From CAZDWZ01 sp964509425 (GTDB taxonomy: Bacteria > Bdellovibrionota_C > UBA2361 > SZUA-149 > CAZDWZ01), in contig CAZDWZ010000003.1 in NCBI GenBank assembly GCA_964509425.1, forward strand, positions 62,001 to 126,000: a stretch of DNA of 64,000 nucleotides, in the 5' to 3' direction. Made by a program: the position numbers and the translations under genes. How positions within the stretch are numbered: the stretch's first letter is position 1; every line of letters begins with the position of its first letter. The notes below the pieces were generated by a model that ran no database searches, had not been told where the DNA came from, and worked only from the letters and a program-made list of their open reading frames with translations. Below are positions 41,721 to 49,413 of the stretch, piece by piece.

Positions 41721-42611
41721 ATGCATTACCAAGAACTTATCGAGAGCCCCTCAGAAACAAAGTCGAAAGCGGTGAGAAAGCCGTGCCGCCCCTTTTTAAA
41801 GTGGGCGGGTGGGAAAGCGAACCTTCTCAAATCGCTCCAGCCCCGAATTCCCGCAACATACGGAAAATATTTCGAGCCTTTCGTGGGCGGCGGCGCCTTG
41901 TTCTTCGCAACCCGTCCGACCCAGGCTGTGCTCTCGGATGTAAACGGCGAACTGATGAATTTGTATCGAGTGATCAAGGATCAGGTCGAGGCGTTGATCG
42001 AAGACCTCGGCAAACATCGCTACGAGAAAGAGTATTTTTATTCAGTCCGAAATATCGATCGTGATCCGGAATACCAAAACTGGTCCGACGTCGAACGTGC
42101 CAGCCGCCTCATCTATCTGAACAAAACCTGCTTCAACGGATTGTTCCGCGTAAACTCGAAAGGCTATTTTAACACTCCGTTCGGGAGATACGTGAACCCG
42201 AAGATTCTCGACGCGGATAATTTGCGAGCATGTGCCTTGGCGCTTAGTCATGCGGAAATACGAACCGGCGAATTCGAGTGTATTGAACAATCTCTCGAGC
42301 CAGATGATTTCATATATCTGGATCCGCCATACGTACCCATCAGCCCCACTGCGAATTTCACCGGTTACAGTAAAGAAGGGTTTGATCTGACCATGCAGAC
42401 CAGGCTACTGGAATTTTGCAGACGCCTAAACGCGAAGAAGATCCGGTTTATGCTCTCCAATTCTTCGGCACCGTGGGTCGTAGAGAGCTATCGCGAATTT
42501 AGCATCGAGTTTGTTTCGGTTCCACGCGCGATAAACTCCAAGGCCGACGGCCGGAGCAATGTTCAGGAGATTCTCGTCACGAATTACGAGACGGGCGTCC
42601 GCCGAATTTAG
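41721..42611 (+). CDS. dam: Dam-type DNA adenine methyltransferase
   Basis: About 296 residues; the start is ATG 41721, directly preceded by an in-frame GTG at 41718. This is an N6-adenine methyltransferase of the D12 (Dam/DpnM) class. Seen are the FLKWAGGKANLL motif, the AdoMet-binding YFEPFVGGGALFF, an N-terminal-half recognition region (NKTCFNGLFRVNSKGYFN) and the catalytic DPPY in YLDPPYVP. The likely target is adenine in GATC, by family. Size matches E. coli Dam (278). No restriction endonuclease gene is adjacent, so it is either a housekeeping orphan methylase or the remnant of a restriction system. It stands alone between the inverted-repeat island and the TetR operon. The symbol is assigned by family. 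Confidence 0.88.
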   Translation: MHYQELIESPSETKSKAVRKPCRPFLKWAGGKANLLKSLQPRIPATYGKYFEPFVGGGALFFATRPTQAVLSDVNGELMNLYRVIKDQVEALIEDLGKHRYEKEYFYSVRNIDRDPEYQNWSDVERASRLIYLNKTCFNGLFRVNSKGYFNTPFGRYVNPKILDADNLRACALALSHAEIRTGEFECIEQSLEPDDFIYLDPPYVPISPTANFTGYSKEGFDLTMQTRLLEFCRRLNAKKIRFMLSNSSAPWVVESYREFSIEFVSVPRAINSKADGRSNVQEILVTNYETGVRRI

Positions 42612-42771
42612 TTCCTTTTCGAACCACTCCGACTCCCTCTGAAATCTCCTGCTGACGACAGTCGAATTTTCATAAAGTCAGTTTCCATCGAGTGTATTTC
42701 CCTAAGGAGTGCGGCTCCTTGCCGCCCTTGTCTCGTCGCCAACGCGCGAAACGGCAACAAAAGTTTGCATG

Positions 42772-42798
42772 GAAACTCAAAACACTGATATAGTTTCC
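42772..42798. promoter_or_regulatory. candidate TetR operator
   Basis: GGAAACT (42772-42778) and AGTTTCC (42792-42798) form a perfect 7-bp inverted repeat with 20 bases between the centres of the half-sites. It lies just before the ribosome site of the TetR gene. TetR proteins usually bind such palindromes and repress their own operon. The first half overlaps a smaller AGTTT/AAACT palindrome. Confidence 0.45.
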
Positions 42799-42819
42799 TA
42801 AGTGGAGGCCGTTTTCTCT

Positions 42820-43434
42820 ATGTTTTCGTTATCTTCAAGTCCAGATGAGAGTCTCAGCCCGCGGCAGCGTATCGTGGCCACCGCCCGCCGTCATTTTTTC
42901 GCTCACGGGCTTCGAACGGTAACGATGGACGATCTCGCCGCCGAGCTGGGCATGAGCAAGAAGACTCTCTACGCGAATTTTCCGAGTAAGGATCTGTTAC
43001 TGAAAGAGGTCCTTCATTCGAAGATGGATAGTGTCGAAGGCGATCTCGCAAATCTCTCGACTCAGTTTCGGGGCGATTCCAAAGCCGAGCTCGAAGCGAT
43101 GCTGTTTTGTATTCAGGGACACACCGAAGAACTTCAACCCAGCTTCCTCCGAGATCTTCAACGCGACGCGCCTGAAATGTTTTCCGTCATCGAGGGTCGG
43201 AGAAAAGATGTCATTCACAAATTTTTTGGAAAACTCTTGAACGAAGGTCGCCGAGAGGGTGTTTTCCGGAAAGATATTCCTCCAAAGCTCTTCGTGGAGA
43301 TTTTGCTTGCGGCGGTGCAGGCGTTGATGAACCCCAAAAAGGTATCGGAGCTTGGTGTTCCACCTCGAGTTGTTTTCGAAACGATCATGACCGTGATCTT
43401 CGAAGGTGCTCTCGAGAAAAGGAGGAAATCTTGA
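42820..43434 (+). CDS. TetR/AcrR-family transcriptional regulator
   Basis: 204 residues from the ATG at 42820 (GGAGG 11 bases upstream); a GTG at 42802 lies inside that ribosome site and is unlikely. The N-terminal helix-turn-helix is plain: IVATARRHFFAHGLRTVTMD, then LAAELGMSKKTLYANFPSKD. The C-terminal ligand-binding half ends in ILLAAVQALMNPKKVSELG. It is the first gene of a four-gene operon in which each gene overlaps the next by 4 bp, followed by an HlyD-type protein, an ABC ATPase and a permease. This layout is the same as the E. coli cecR-ybhGFSR region, where the regulator senses toxic compounds. It most likely represses the efflux genes. The inducer is unknown. Confidence 0.9.
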   Translation: MFSLSSSPDESLSPRQRIVATARRHFFAHGLRTVTMDDLAAELGMSKKTLYANFPSKDLLLKEVLHSKMDSVEGDLANLSTQFRGDSKAELEAMLFCIQGHTEELQPSFLRDLQRDAPEMFSVIEGRRKDVIHKFFGKLLNEGRREGVFRKDIPPKLFVEILLAAVQALMNPKKVSELGVPPRVVFETIMTVIFEGALEKRRKS

Positions 43435-44393
43435 ATATGAAGAAGAATTGCATTCTGCTTTTTTTCTGGTTTTGCGTCTTGGGTTGTAATCGCTCGCCGT
43501 CGGATCTCCATCAAGGGTATGTGGAAGGTGAATATGTTTATATCTCTTCTCCCCACGGAGGCGTGCTGGAATCTCTCGCCGTAAGCCGTGGCGCGGACGT
43601 CACTACGGGTCAACTCCTCTTCGCGTTGGACTCCGATCCCGAAGGTCAAATGAAGCAGGAGGCAGAATCAGAACTCGCGCAGGCTAAGGCCATTCTCGAA
43701 GACAAAAAGAAGGGCAGCCGCCCTTCCGAATTGGACGCCATTCGAGCACAGCAAAAACAGGCTGCAGCGGCATTTTCTCTCGCCGAAGAGGAGTATCAGC
43801 GCCAAGAGCGGCTCTCTCGACTCCCGGGCGTAACGTCAAAGCAGGATTTCGAACGTGCGCGTTCCGCGCGAGATCAAGCGCGGTTTCGCATCGCGGAGTT
43901 GGACTCACTCCTCACAACGAGTCAGCTCGGCGCTCGAACGGACGAGGTTCTCGCTGCGGAAGCCAAAGTGCAGGCACTAACGGCAGTTCTCGACAAAGCC
44001 GATTGGAATCTCGCTCAAAAACGAAGAGTTGCTCCGGAGGATGCGGTGGTGTTCGACACGTTGTATCGCCGAGGCGAATGGGTTCCTTCGGGCCGCCCCG
44101 TCGTCTCGCTCCTCCCGCCGGCGAACATCAAAGTGCGAGCGTTTATTCCGGAAACGCAGCTTGGAAAAATCAAGCGAGGTGACGGGGTGCAGGTTTATAT
44201 CGATGGAGTCGCGTCGCCCGTGAGTGGGAGCGTGAGCTTCATCTCTCCGCAGGTGGAATTTACGCCGCCGGTAATCTACAGCAAGGAGTCGCGAGCGAAG
44301 TTTGTCTTTATGGTTGAGGTTGTCTTCGCACCGGATGTTGCCCGATCACTCCACCCCGGACAACCAGTTGATGTGCGACTGAAGCAGTTATGA
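43431..44393 (+). CDS. HlyD-family membrane fusion lipoprotein of ABC exporter
   Basis: About 320 residues. Either the TTG at 43431 (AAGGAGG 5 bases before it, overlapping the previous stop) or the ATG at 43437 is used. The signal sequence ends in a lipobox (WFCVLGC), so it is an inner- or outer-membrane lipoprotein. The biotinyl-lipoyl-like strand pair reads GYVEGEYVYISSPHGGVLES, then a long coiled-coil hairpin (about 75-195) and a second beta domain (VVSLLPPANIKVRAFIPE). It is of YbhG type, linking an inner-membrane ABC permease with an outer-membrane channel. The outer-membrane factor (TolC type) is not in the window. Its place in the coupled operon makes the role as exporter adaptor likely. 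Confidence 0.88.
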   Translation: MNMKKNCILLFFWFCVLGCNRSPSDLHQGYVEGEYVYISSPHGGVLESLAVSRGADVTTGQLLFALDSDPEGQMKQEAESELAQAKAILEDKKKGSRPSELDAIRAQQKQAAAAFSLAEEEYQRQERLSRLPGVTSKQDFERARSARDQARFRIAELDSLLTTSQLGARTDEVLAAEAKVQALTAVLDKADWNLAQKRRVAPEDAVVFDTLYRRGEWVPSGRPVVSLLPPANIKVRAFIPETQLGKIKRGDGVQVYIDGVASPVSGSVSFISPQVEFTPPVIYSKESRAKFVFMVEVVFAPDVARSLHPGQPVDVRLKQL

Positions 44394-45316
44394 GAGACGA
44401 ACTCGCAATTGATGTCGATGGCATGACGAAGTGCTTTGGCGCGCGCGTTGCCGTAAACAACGTGAGCCTCAAAGTGCGAACCGGCGAGATTTGCGGATTT
44501 CTTGGACCGAATGGGAGCGGGAAGACGACGTTTATCCGAATGCTCTGCGGACTCTTGCATGCTGATGCGGGAGAAGGCACGTGTCTCGGATACGACGTTA
44601 TTCGGGAGAGCGAGTTAATCAAGCGTCAGGTCGGGTATATGACGCAGCGCTTCAGTTTCTGGGAAGATATGAGTATCGAGGAGAATCTCGATTTCGTCGC
44701 CCGGATGTATGGCGTGCCCGATCGCTCGCAAGCAGTTCGCGCTACTCTGGACCGGCTTCGATTGACCTCAAGAAAGGCTCAACTCACGCGTGAGCTTTCG
44801 GGAGGATGGAAGCAGCGTCTGGCGCTTGCCGCTTGTCTCATTCATCAACCGAAGCTTTTGCTCCTCGATGAGCCGACCGCCGGCGTCGATCCCAATGCAC
44901 GCCGTGAATTTTGGGAAGAGATTCATCAGTTAGCCGGTGAGGGGCTCACCTTTCTGATTACCACTCATTACATGGACGAAGCTGAGCGATGTCATCGCCT
45001 GGCGTTTATTGCATACGGAAATCTGCTGACACACGGAACCGTAGATGAAGTCGTGTTGAACAGTCGGCTCAATACATGGACAGTATCCGGGCCTGAGCTC
45101 CTCTCCCTGGCCGATCAGCTGAGAAAGACGCCGGGTGTCGATCAGGCCGTCGCATTCGGCTCAAAGCTTCACGTCAGTGGAGTCGATGCGGCAAAGCTTG
45201 AGTGCGCGATCGCGCAGTACCGAGGAAACGAATACAGCTGGCGTCGCGGTGAGGCGGGGCTGGAGGATGTTTTCATCCAGCTGATTGCGGCCGGCGAAGG
45301 AGGCCGTGGAGTATGA
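44390..45316 (+). CDS. ABC transporter ATP-binding protein (ABC-2 exporter)
   Basis: 308 residues. A single ABC ATPase domain with Walker A GPNGSGKTTFIRM, Q-loop in GYMTQRFSFWEDM, signature LSGGWKQRLALA, Walker B LLLLDEPTAGVDP and the H-switch in FLITTHYMDEAERC. All residues for ATP hydrolysis are kept. The C-terminal extension (VVLNSRLNTWTVSGPELLSL) is of the type found in drug or polysaccharide ABC-2 exporters. It overlaps both neighbours by 4 bp. In E. coli YbhF has two fused ATPase domains; here there is only one, which would act as a homodimer with the permease encoded next. Confidence 0.93.
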   Translation: MRDELAIDVDGMTKCFGARVAVNNVSLKVRTGEICGFLGPNGSGKTTFIRMLCGLLHADAGEGTCLGYDVIRESELIKRQVGYMTQRFSFWEDMSIEENLDFVARMYGVPDRSQAVRATLDRLRLTSRKAQLTRELSGGWKQRLALAACLIHQPKLLLLDEPTAGVDPNARREFWEEIHQLAGEGLTFLITTHYMDEAERCHRLAFIAYGNLLTHGTVDEVVLNSRLNTWTVSGPELLSLADQLRKTPGVDQAVAFGSKLHVSGVDAAKLECAIAQYRGNEYSWRRGEAGLEDVFIQLIAAGEGGRGV

Positions 45317-46455
45317 AATTCCGAGGATGGTTCTCTCCGGCACGATTTTGGGCAATTGTCGTGAAGGAATTCATTCAGATGAGAAGAGATCGCATGACCT
45401 TCGGTATGATGGTCGGTGTTCCTCTCCTGCAGTTGATGTTGTTCGGATACGCGATAAATTCCGATCCTCGAAATCTCCCGACGGCAGTTATTCTGGCTGA
45501 CCACGGGCCACAGGCCCGGGCAGTGGTCGCGGCGGTGAAAAACAGCGGCTATTTCAAGATTATGGGAAGCATTCAGTCGGAGGCTGAGGCAAGAGACGAG
45601 CTAAATCGCGGCCGACTCCAGTTCTTGATTACCGTGCCCGAGGGGTTCTCTCGATCACTCCTTCGGGGTGATAGGCCAGCGCTTCACGTGGAGGCAGATG
45701 CCACGGATCCAATTGCCACCGGAAACGCTATTAGCGCTCTTCGCAATTTTGTGACGGCGAGTCTTCAGCCCGAGCTTAAAGGTCCTCTGGAATTTCTTCA
45801 CGCTGGGCAAGCACCTTTTGAACTGCGAACGCATGCGCTCTACAACCCTGAAGGAATTTCCCAATATAACATCGTTCCCGGGCTCATGGGGATCGTTCTC
45901 ACGATGACCATGGTTGTGATAACCGCGTTGGCCATCACTCGGGAACGCGAAACCGGCACGATGGAGAATCTTCTCTCGATGCCTACCAGGCCACTCGAAG
46001 TTCTCCTCGGGAAAATTGTTCCTTACGTGCTTGTCGGGTACATCCAAGTCGCGTTGATTTTGGTTGCGTCAAAGTACCTCTTCGCGGTTCCGATGCTGGG
46101 GAGCATCTCACTCATCCTTGTTGTCGCATTCTTTTTCATCATTGCAAATCTTGCTGTCGGCATCACATTTTCAACACTTGCCGAAAACCAGCGGCAGGCG
46201 ATGCAGATGGCGATCTTTTATTTTCTCCCTTCAATTCTCCTTTCAGGCTTCATGTTTCCCTTCAGAGGAATGCCGATCTGGGCGCAGGTAATCGGCGAGA
46301 TTCTTCCCGTTACCCACTTCTTGAGGATCATTCGAGGAATTTTACTGAAGGGGAACTTCACCGCCGATATTTTGCACGAGCTATGGCCAATCGCGCTCTT
46401 CGCAGCGTGCACACTAGCGATCGGGGTGAAGCGATACCGTCAGACTCTTGATTAA
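45313..46455 (+). CDS. ABC-2 type permease (YbhS/YbhR-like)
   Basis: 380 residues. One membrane helix near the N-terminus (FGMMVGVPLLQLMLFGYAIN) is followed by a large periplasmic domain (about 40-175). Five more helices follow in the C-terminal half, including IVPGLMGIVLTMTMVVITAL, VGYIQVALILVAS, LILVVAFFFIIANLAVGI and FYFLPSILLSGFMFPF. The motif ITRERETGTMENLLSMP marks the ABC-2 exporter family. E. coli has two permease genes (ybhS and ybhR) at the corresponding locus; here one is present, so the pump is presumably a homodimer. It closes the coupled operon. Substrates are probably toxic small molecules, by analogy only. Confidence 0.92.
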   Translation: MKFRGWFSPARFWAIVVKEFIQMRRDRMTFGMMVGVPLLQLMLFGYAINSDPRNLPTAVILADHGPQARAVVAAVKNSGYFKIMGSIQSEAEARDELNRGRLQFLITVPEGFSRSLLRGDRPALHVEADATDPIATGNAISALRNFVTASLQPELKGPLEFLHAGQAPFELRTHALYNPEGISQYNIVPGLMGIVLTMTMVVITALAITRERETGTMENLLSMPTRPLEVLLGKIVPYVLVGYIQVALILVASKYLFAVPMLGSISLILVVAFFFIIANLAVGITFSTLAENQRQAMQMAIFYFLPSILLSGFMFPFRGMPIWAQVIGEILPVTHFLRIIRGILLKGNFTADILHELWPIALFAACTLAIGVKRYRQTLD

Positions 46456-46927
46456 ATACGTTCCGATCTTCGGCATTCTTGAAACAGCTCTATTGGATAG
46501 CCGCGCTGCCGGAATCAAGGCCTGCTGCAAACCGCAGCACCTCATACAGCGCATCCGCTGAGGCTAGTCGGGAAATGGGAAATGGAGAAAACCCGAGGGA
46601 CGAATTGACGACAATGCAACTTTCTAAATTTGTGCTCAGGATCAGGAAGACACACTACCACGTTCATCCCTCGGGCTATGAGACGAGGATACACACGAGT
46701 GGGCCGACGGCGGAATGATTCTCGTCATACAATCTTTGTGCTTTTGATGGAGGTCATCTCAGCGGTTAAGGCAACAGGATTAGACGTCTTGGATGCGTGT
46801 TGGGATGTGTGGCATTAACTCAGGGATTGGACTTCTAATTAACGGTCCAGGTTGCTAGAAAAAACTTTTGAACGGGACTAGTGTCGACTCGTTCTTCGAA
46901 CTGACATGACGTAACAGGAGATTCTGG
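46456..46927. other. 472-bp spacer without clear gene
   Basis: Short forward frames here lack ribosome sites and domain features. The only structure I see is a 9-bp inverted repeat, CCCGAGGGA (46592-46600) with TCCCTCGGG (46667-46675). The promoter of the dienelactone hydrolase gene should lie at the 3' end of the stretch. Confidence 0.5.
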
Positions 46928-47740
46928 ATGAAGATCAGCGCGAGTCGGAAGTTTGGTTTCTGTATGGGTCTGTTGATGTTTGCTTATTCCGTGAATTTTG
47001 GGTCGCCGATTCCGTCATCGGCCGAAGTGATCGAACAAAAGCTCGAATACAAAGAAGGCTCTACTCGCCTCGTCGGATATTATTATAGGGACGATTTGAA
47101 TACGCAGGAGTCCCCCGGCATTCTTCTCTTCTCGGATTGGATGGGAATCGGCGAGTTTTCAAAGTCGAAGGCAAAAGAACTCGCCGTTGAAGGGTACCGA
47201 GTCCTGGTTGCTGACGTGTATGGCGATGGCCGTGTTGCAAAGGACTCGACCGAGGCAGGAACTTTGGCGACAAAATTCAAGACTGATCGAAATCTCATGC
47301 GTGAACGAGCAAAGGCCGCGTTCGAAGTGCTTCGCAAAGAAGAAGGAGTCGATACGTCGCGTATTGCCGCGATAGGATTTTGTTTCGGCGGTACGGTTGC
47401 GCTTGAGCTTGCCCGCACCGGCGCTGCTCTTCCGGGTGTCGTCAGTTTTCATGGAGGACTGGAAACACCAGATCCGGCTCTGGCGAAGAATATCCGTGCC
47501 AAGATCCTCGTTCTGCATGGCGCAGACGACCCCTTCGTTCCGGAGAAGGAGGTCGCGGCCTTCGAAAAAGAGATGAAGGAAGCAAACACGAACTGGGAGC
47601 TCGTAAAATACAGCAGGACGGTGCATGCTTTCACGAATCCCGCCGCAGGTTCGGATCCTACGAAAGGTGCTGCCTATAATGAACTTTCTTCTCAGCGTGC
47701 CTTCCAGGCGATGAGGGCTTTTTTTGACGAGATTTTTTAG
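46928..47740 (+). CDS. exported dienelactone hydrolase-family protein
   Basis: 270 residues with a good ribosome site (CAGGAG). A signal peptide (CMGLLMFAYSVNFGS to SSAEV) places it in the periplasm, whereas many family members are cytoplasmic. The alpha/beta-hydrolase core has ILLFSDWMGIGEF, the nucleophile elbow GFCFGGTVAL with Cys as nucleophile, LVLHGADDPFVP with the Asp, and VHAFTNPAAG with the His. The Cys-Asp-His triad of dienelactone hydrolases is complete. Dienelactone hydrolases open lactone rings in aromatic degradation, but this broad family also covers other esters, and no aromatic pathway genes are nearby. The real substrate is not known. Confidence 0.87.
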   Translation: MKISASRKFGFCMGLLMFAYSVNFGSPIPSSAEVIEQKLEYKEGSTRLVGYYYRDDLNTQESPGILLFSDWMGIGEFSKSKAKELAVEGYRVLVADVYGDGRVAKDSTEAGTLATKFKTDRNLMRERAKAAFEVLRKEEGVDTSRIAAIGFCFGGTVALELARTGAALPGVVSFHGGLETPDPALAKNIRAKILVLHGADDPFVPEKEVAAFEKEMKEANTNWELVKYSRTVHAFTNPAAGSDPTKGAAYNELSSQRAFQAMRAFFDEIF

Positions 47741-47910
47741 CAAACTTCCAACAAGAATTGCTCGCTTATTTTAATGTAGTCCTATAGCTTGCCGAGACGT
47801 CCTAAGTTCCAGGAGCTCTGATCGAGTATGGTCCCGACCGCCGTGAAATCTAGTGGAATCAGGGAAATCGAATGCAATCAGGCTCCATTCAAAATCGTAA
47901 GGAGAAACCG

Positions 47911-48312
47911 ATGACAAAAAGATTATTCACAACTTCTCTGTTTGCAGCGTTTACACTTTTTGGAGCGCAGACCGCCTCCGCAGAATTGCACTGCAAACCC
48001 TGCCCTTACTCCTGCATGGCAATGGGGATCGGAAACGATCACTGCAGTTTCCGTCCGAGCAATCAGGCCGGCTTCTGCTGCGTCGATCTCGATAAGAGAG
48101 GTTTGTCTTTGGCCTTGGCGTGGGAAGAGCAGAATAACTCGTACAACAACCAAGGCGGATGGGGACAAGGTCAGCCGAATTATGGTCAGCCTGCTCGCGA
48201 ATCTTGTCCTCCAGGATTCACGCCGAGCGAGCAAAAGTGCTCTCCTCAAGAACGGGCTCGGGGCTGCAAAGACGTTCGTCTTCCGGGTGGCTTGGGTTGC
48301 GTGAGACGCTAG
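47911..48312 (+). CDS. secreted 10-cysteine protein, family member 1
   Basis: 133 residues from the ATG at 47911 with AAGGAG upstream. Sec signal peptide (SLFAAFTLFGAQTASA). The mature N-terminal module reads CKPCPYSC, then GNDHCSFRP and FCCVDLDKRG. A Gly/Asn/Gln-rich linker follows, and then a C-terminal module: ESCPPGFTPSEQKCSPQERA, RGCKDVRLPGG, GCV. There are ten cysteines in a 6+4 pattern. The same pattern and many of the same residues occur in the protein encoded at 57691-58194, so this is a real family. I do not know it under any name. All-disulfide pairing in the periplasm or outside the cell is likely. A strong terminator follows. Confidence 0.75.
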   Translation: MTKRLFTTSLFAAFTLFGAQTASAELHCKPCPYSCMAMGIGNDHCSFRPSNQAGFCCVDLDKRGLSLALAWEEQNNSYNNQGGWGQGQPNYGQPARESCPPGFTPSEQKCSPQERARGCKDVRLPGGLGCVRR

Positions 48313-48374
48313 ATCCCGAATCCCGATCTCGAATCCTGAGAGTGGATGAGGGATCTTGAGAATGGATAAAGCAA

Positions 48375-48412
48375 AAAGAAAGGGGTGCCTCGGCACCCCT
48401 TTCTTTATTTTT
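48375..48412 (+). terminator. rho-independent terminator
   Basis: AAGAAAGGGGTGCC pairs with GGCACCCCTTTCTT around a tight TC turn (stem 48375-48389 with 48392-48406), followed by ATTTTTG. It lies about 60 bp after the stop of the 10-cysteine protein gene. In the reverse direction it is preceded by A-rich sequence, so it may also stop reverse-strand transcripts of the KGG gene. Confidence 0.9.
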
Positions 48413-48450
48413 GCCGCTATTTGAATCGAATAGCTTCCTGTGAGTGAAGT

Positions 48451-48702
48451 CTATTCGTTCTCCAGTGACCCCTTATCTTTAGCGATTTCCATTTCCATCT
48501 CTTGTTGTTTTTTAGCGTCCGCGCGTTGACCCCTTCCTCCGCGACGGCCGGCAGCAGCAGCCTCTTCTGAGGTCCACTCATGTGCGGTACCTCGCTCATG
48601 GGCCGCCTTACCGCCTTTGCTAGCAATCGCTCGACGTTGGGTCTCGCTCATTGCCGCGAATCCGCGAGGGGCGCGGGGACGCTCGTGATCTTGATTTGAC
48701 AT
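48451..48702 (-). CDS. KGG-motif stress protein
   Basis: 83 residues from the ATG at 48702, with GAGGAG placed 4 bases upstream. The sequence has two general-stress KGG-type repeats: RGFAAMSETQRRAIASKGG, then RGTAHEWTSEEAAAAGRRGG. It resembles the small hydrophilic proteins of the YciG/GsiB/con-10 type that accumulate in stationary phase and during osmotic or drying stress. The C-terminus is strongly charged and helical. An in-frame extension upstream to 48861 would add a hydrophobic segment (LLGLIFAPAILAAFAVV); family size and the ribosome site argue against it. It diverges from the DUF2934 gene, another family often linked to stress. Confidence 0.8.
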   Translation of the reverse strand: MSNQDHERPRAPRGFAAMSETQRRAIASKGGKAAHERGTAHEWTSEEAAAAGRRGGRGQRADAKKQQEMEMEIAKDKGSLENE

Positions 48703-49002
48703 AGACTCCTCTCTGGTCGCTGTGTTCACGAGGCGATAGTAGCGAACTGGCAAATTTCTGTGGATGAGCCGCATCATGTTCCGGGGATTGATCTTTTTCC
48801 CCTTCACGACCGCGAACGCGGCCAAGATGGCCGGAGCGAAAATGAGACCAAGCAACCTCAAGGGAATCCAAAAAGTTGCGTATGGAAATTATTTGAAGGC
48901 TGTGATTTGTCGTCGGATTTGGGGGAGTTGCTGCTTTATATATTCAATTATTTTTTGCATGATGCGTGAATCAGCGTGTGTTTTTGTTTTGAGGACAGGA
49001 AG

Positions 49003-49350
49003 ATGGCTACGGATAAAGTGAAGAAGTCCAAAAGTGTAAAATCAACAAAGGTCACTAAAGAGCTGCCGGTCGCGGAGATCCCGACTCTTGACGCTGTTCC
49101 GCCGAAAATTGCTTCGCCGAAAGTGGTGCGACCTGCCGAGACGAGCCGAACTTCTGAAAATGGAGTTGGCAAAGCCGAAAACGGCGCAGCCGTCCAAGGA
49201 GAACGTTTGCTCACTGGTCCGGTCTTAGAGTCGATTCGTGTGCGAGCGTACGAAATCTGGCAGTCTGAGAATTGTCCTCATGGGAAAGATCTCGAACATT
49301 GGGATCGAGCCAAACAAGAGACCTTGTCTGAACTTCGAGATCAAGACTAA
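49003..49350 (+). CDS. DUF2934 domain protein
   Basis: 115 residues from the ATG at 49003 (ACAGGAAG just upstream). The N-terminal 70 residues are Lys-, Pro- and Ser-rich and probably unfolded. The C-terminus carries the DUF2934 motif, IRVRAYEIWQSENCPHGKDL then EHWDRAKQE. This short helical domain is found in many soil and plant-associated bacteria, often near stress and glycogen or trehalose genes. No biochemical role is known. It is placed between the divergent KGG gene and the converging TreY gene, in line with that habit. Confidence 0.85.
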   Translation: MATDKVKKSKSVKSTKVTKELPVAEIPTLDAVPPKIASPKVVRPAETSRTSENGVGKAENGAAVQGERLLTGPVLESIRVRAYEIWQSENCPHGKDLEHWDRAKQETLSELRDQD

Positions 49351-49413
49351 GGGAATGTATTCTCGAGAGTAGACTCGCTTGCTGTCCGTTTCGAGGGGCG
49401 TTTTCCGAGGACC

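Noticed and set aside
48703..48861. Upstream extension of the KGG protein with a hydrophobic segment
   Set aside because: The start at 48702 has a near-perfect ribosome site and gives the normal family length; the extension starts with TTG and has no such site.
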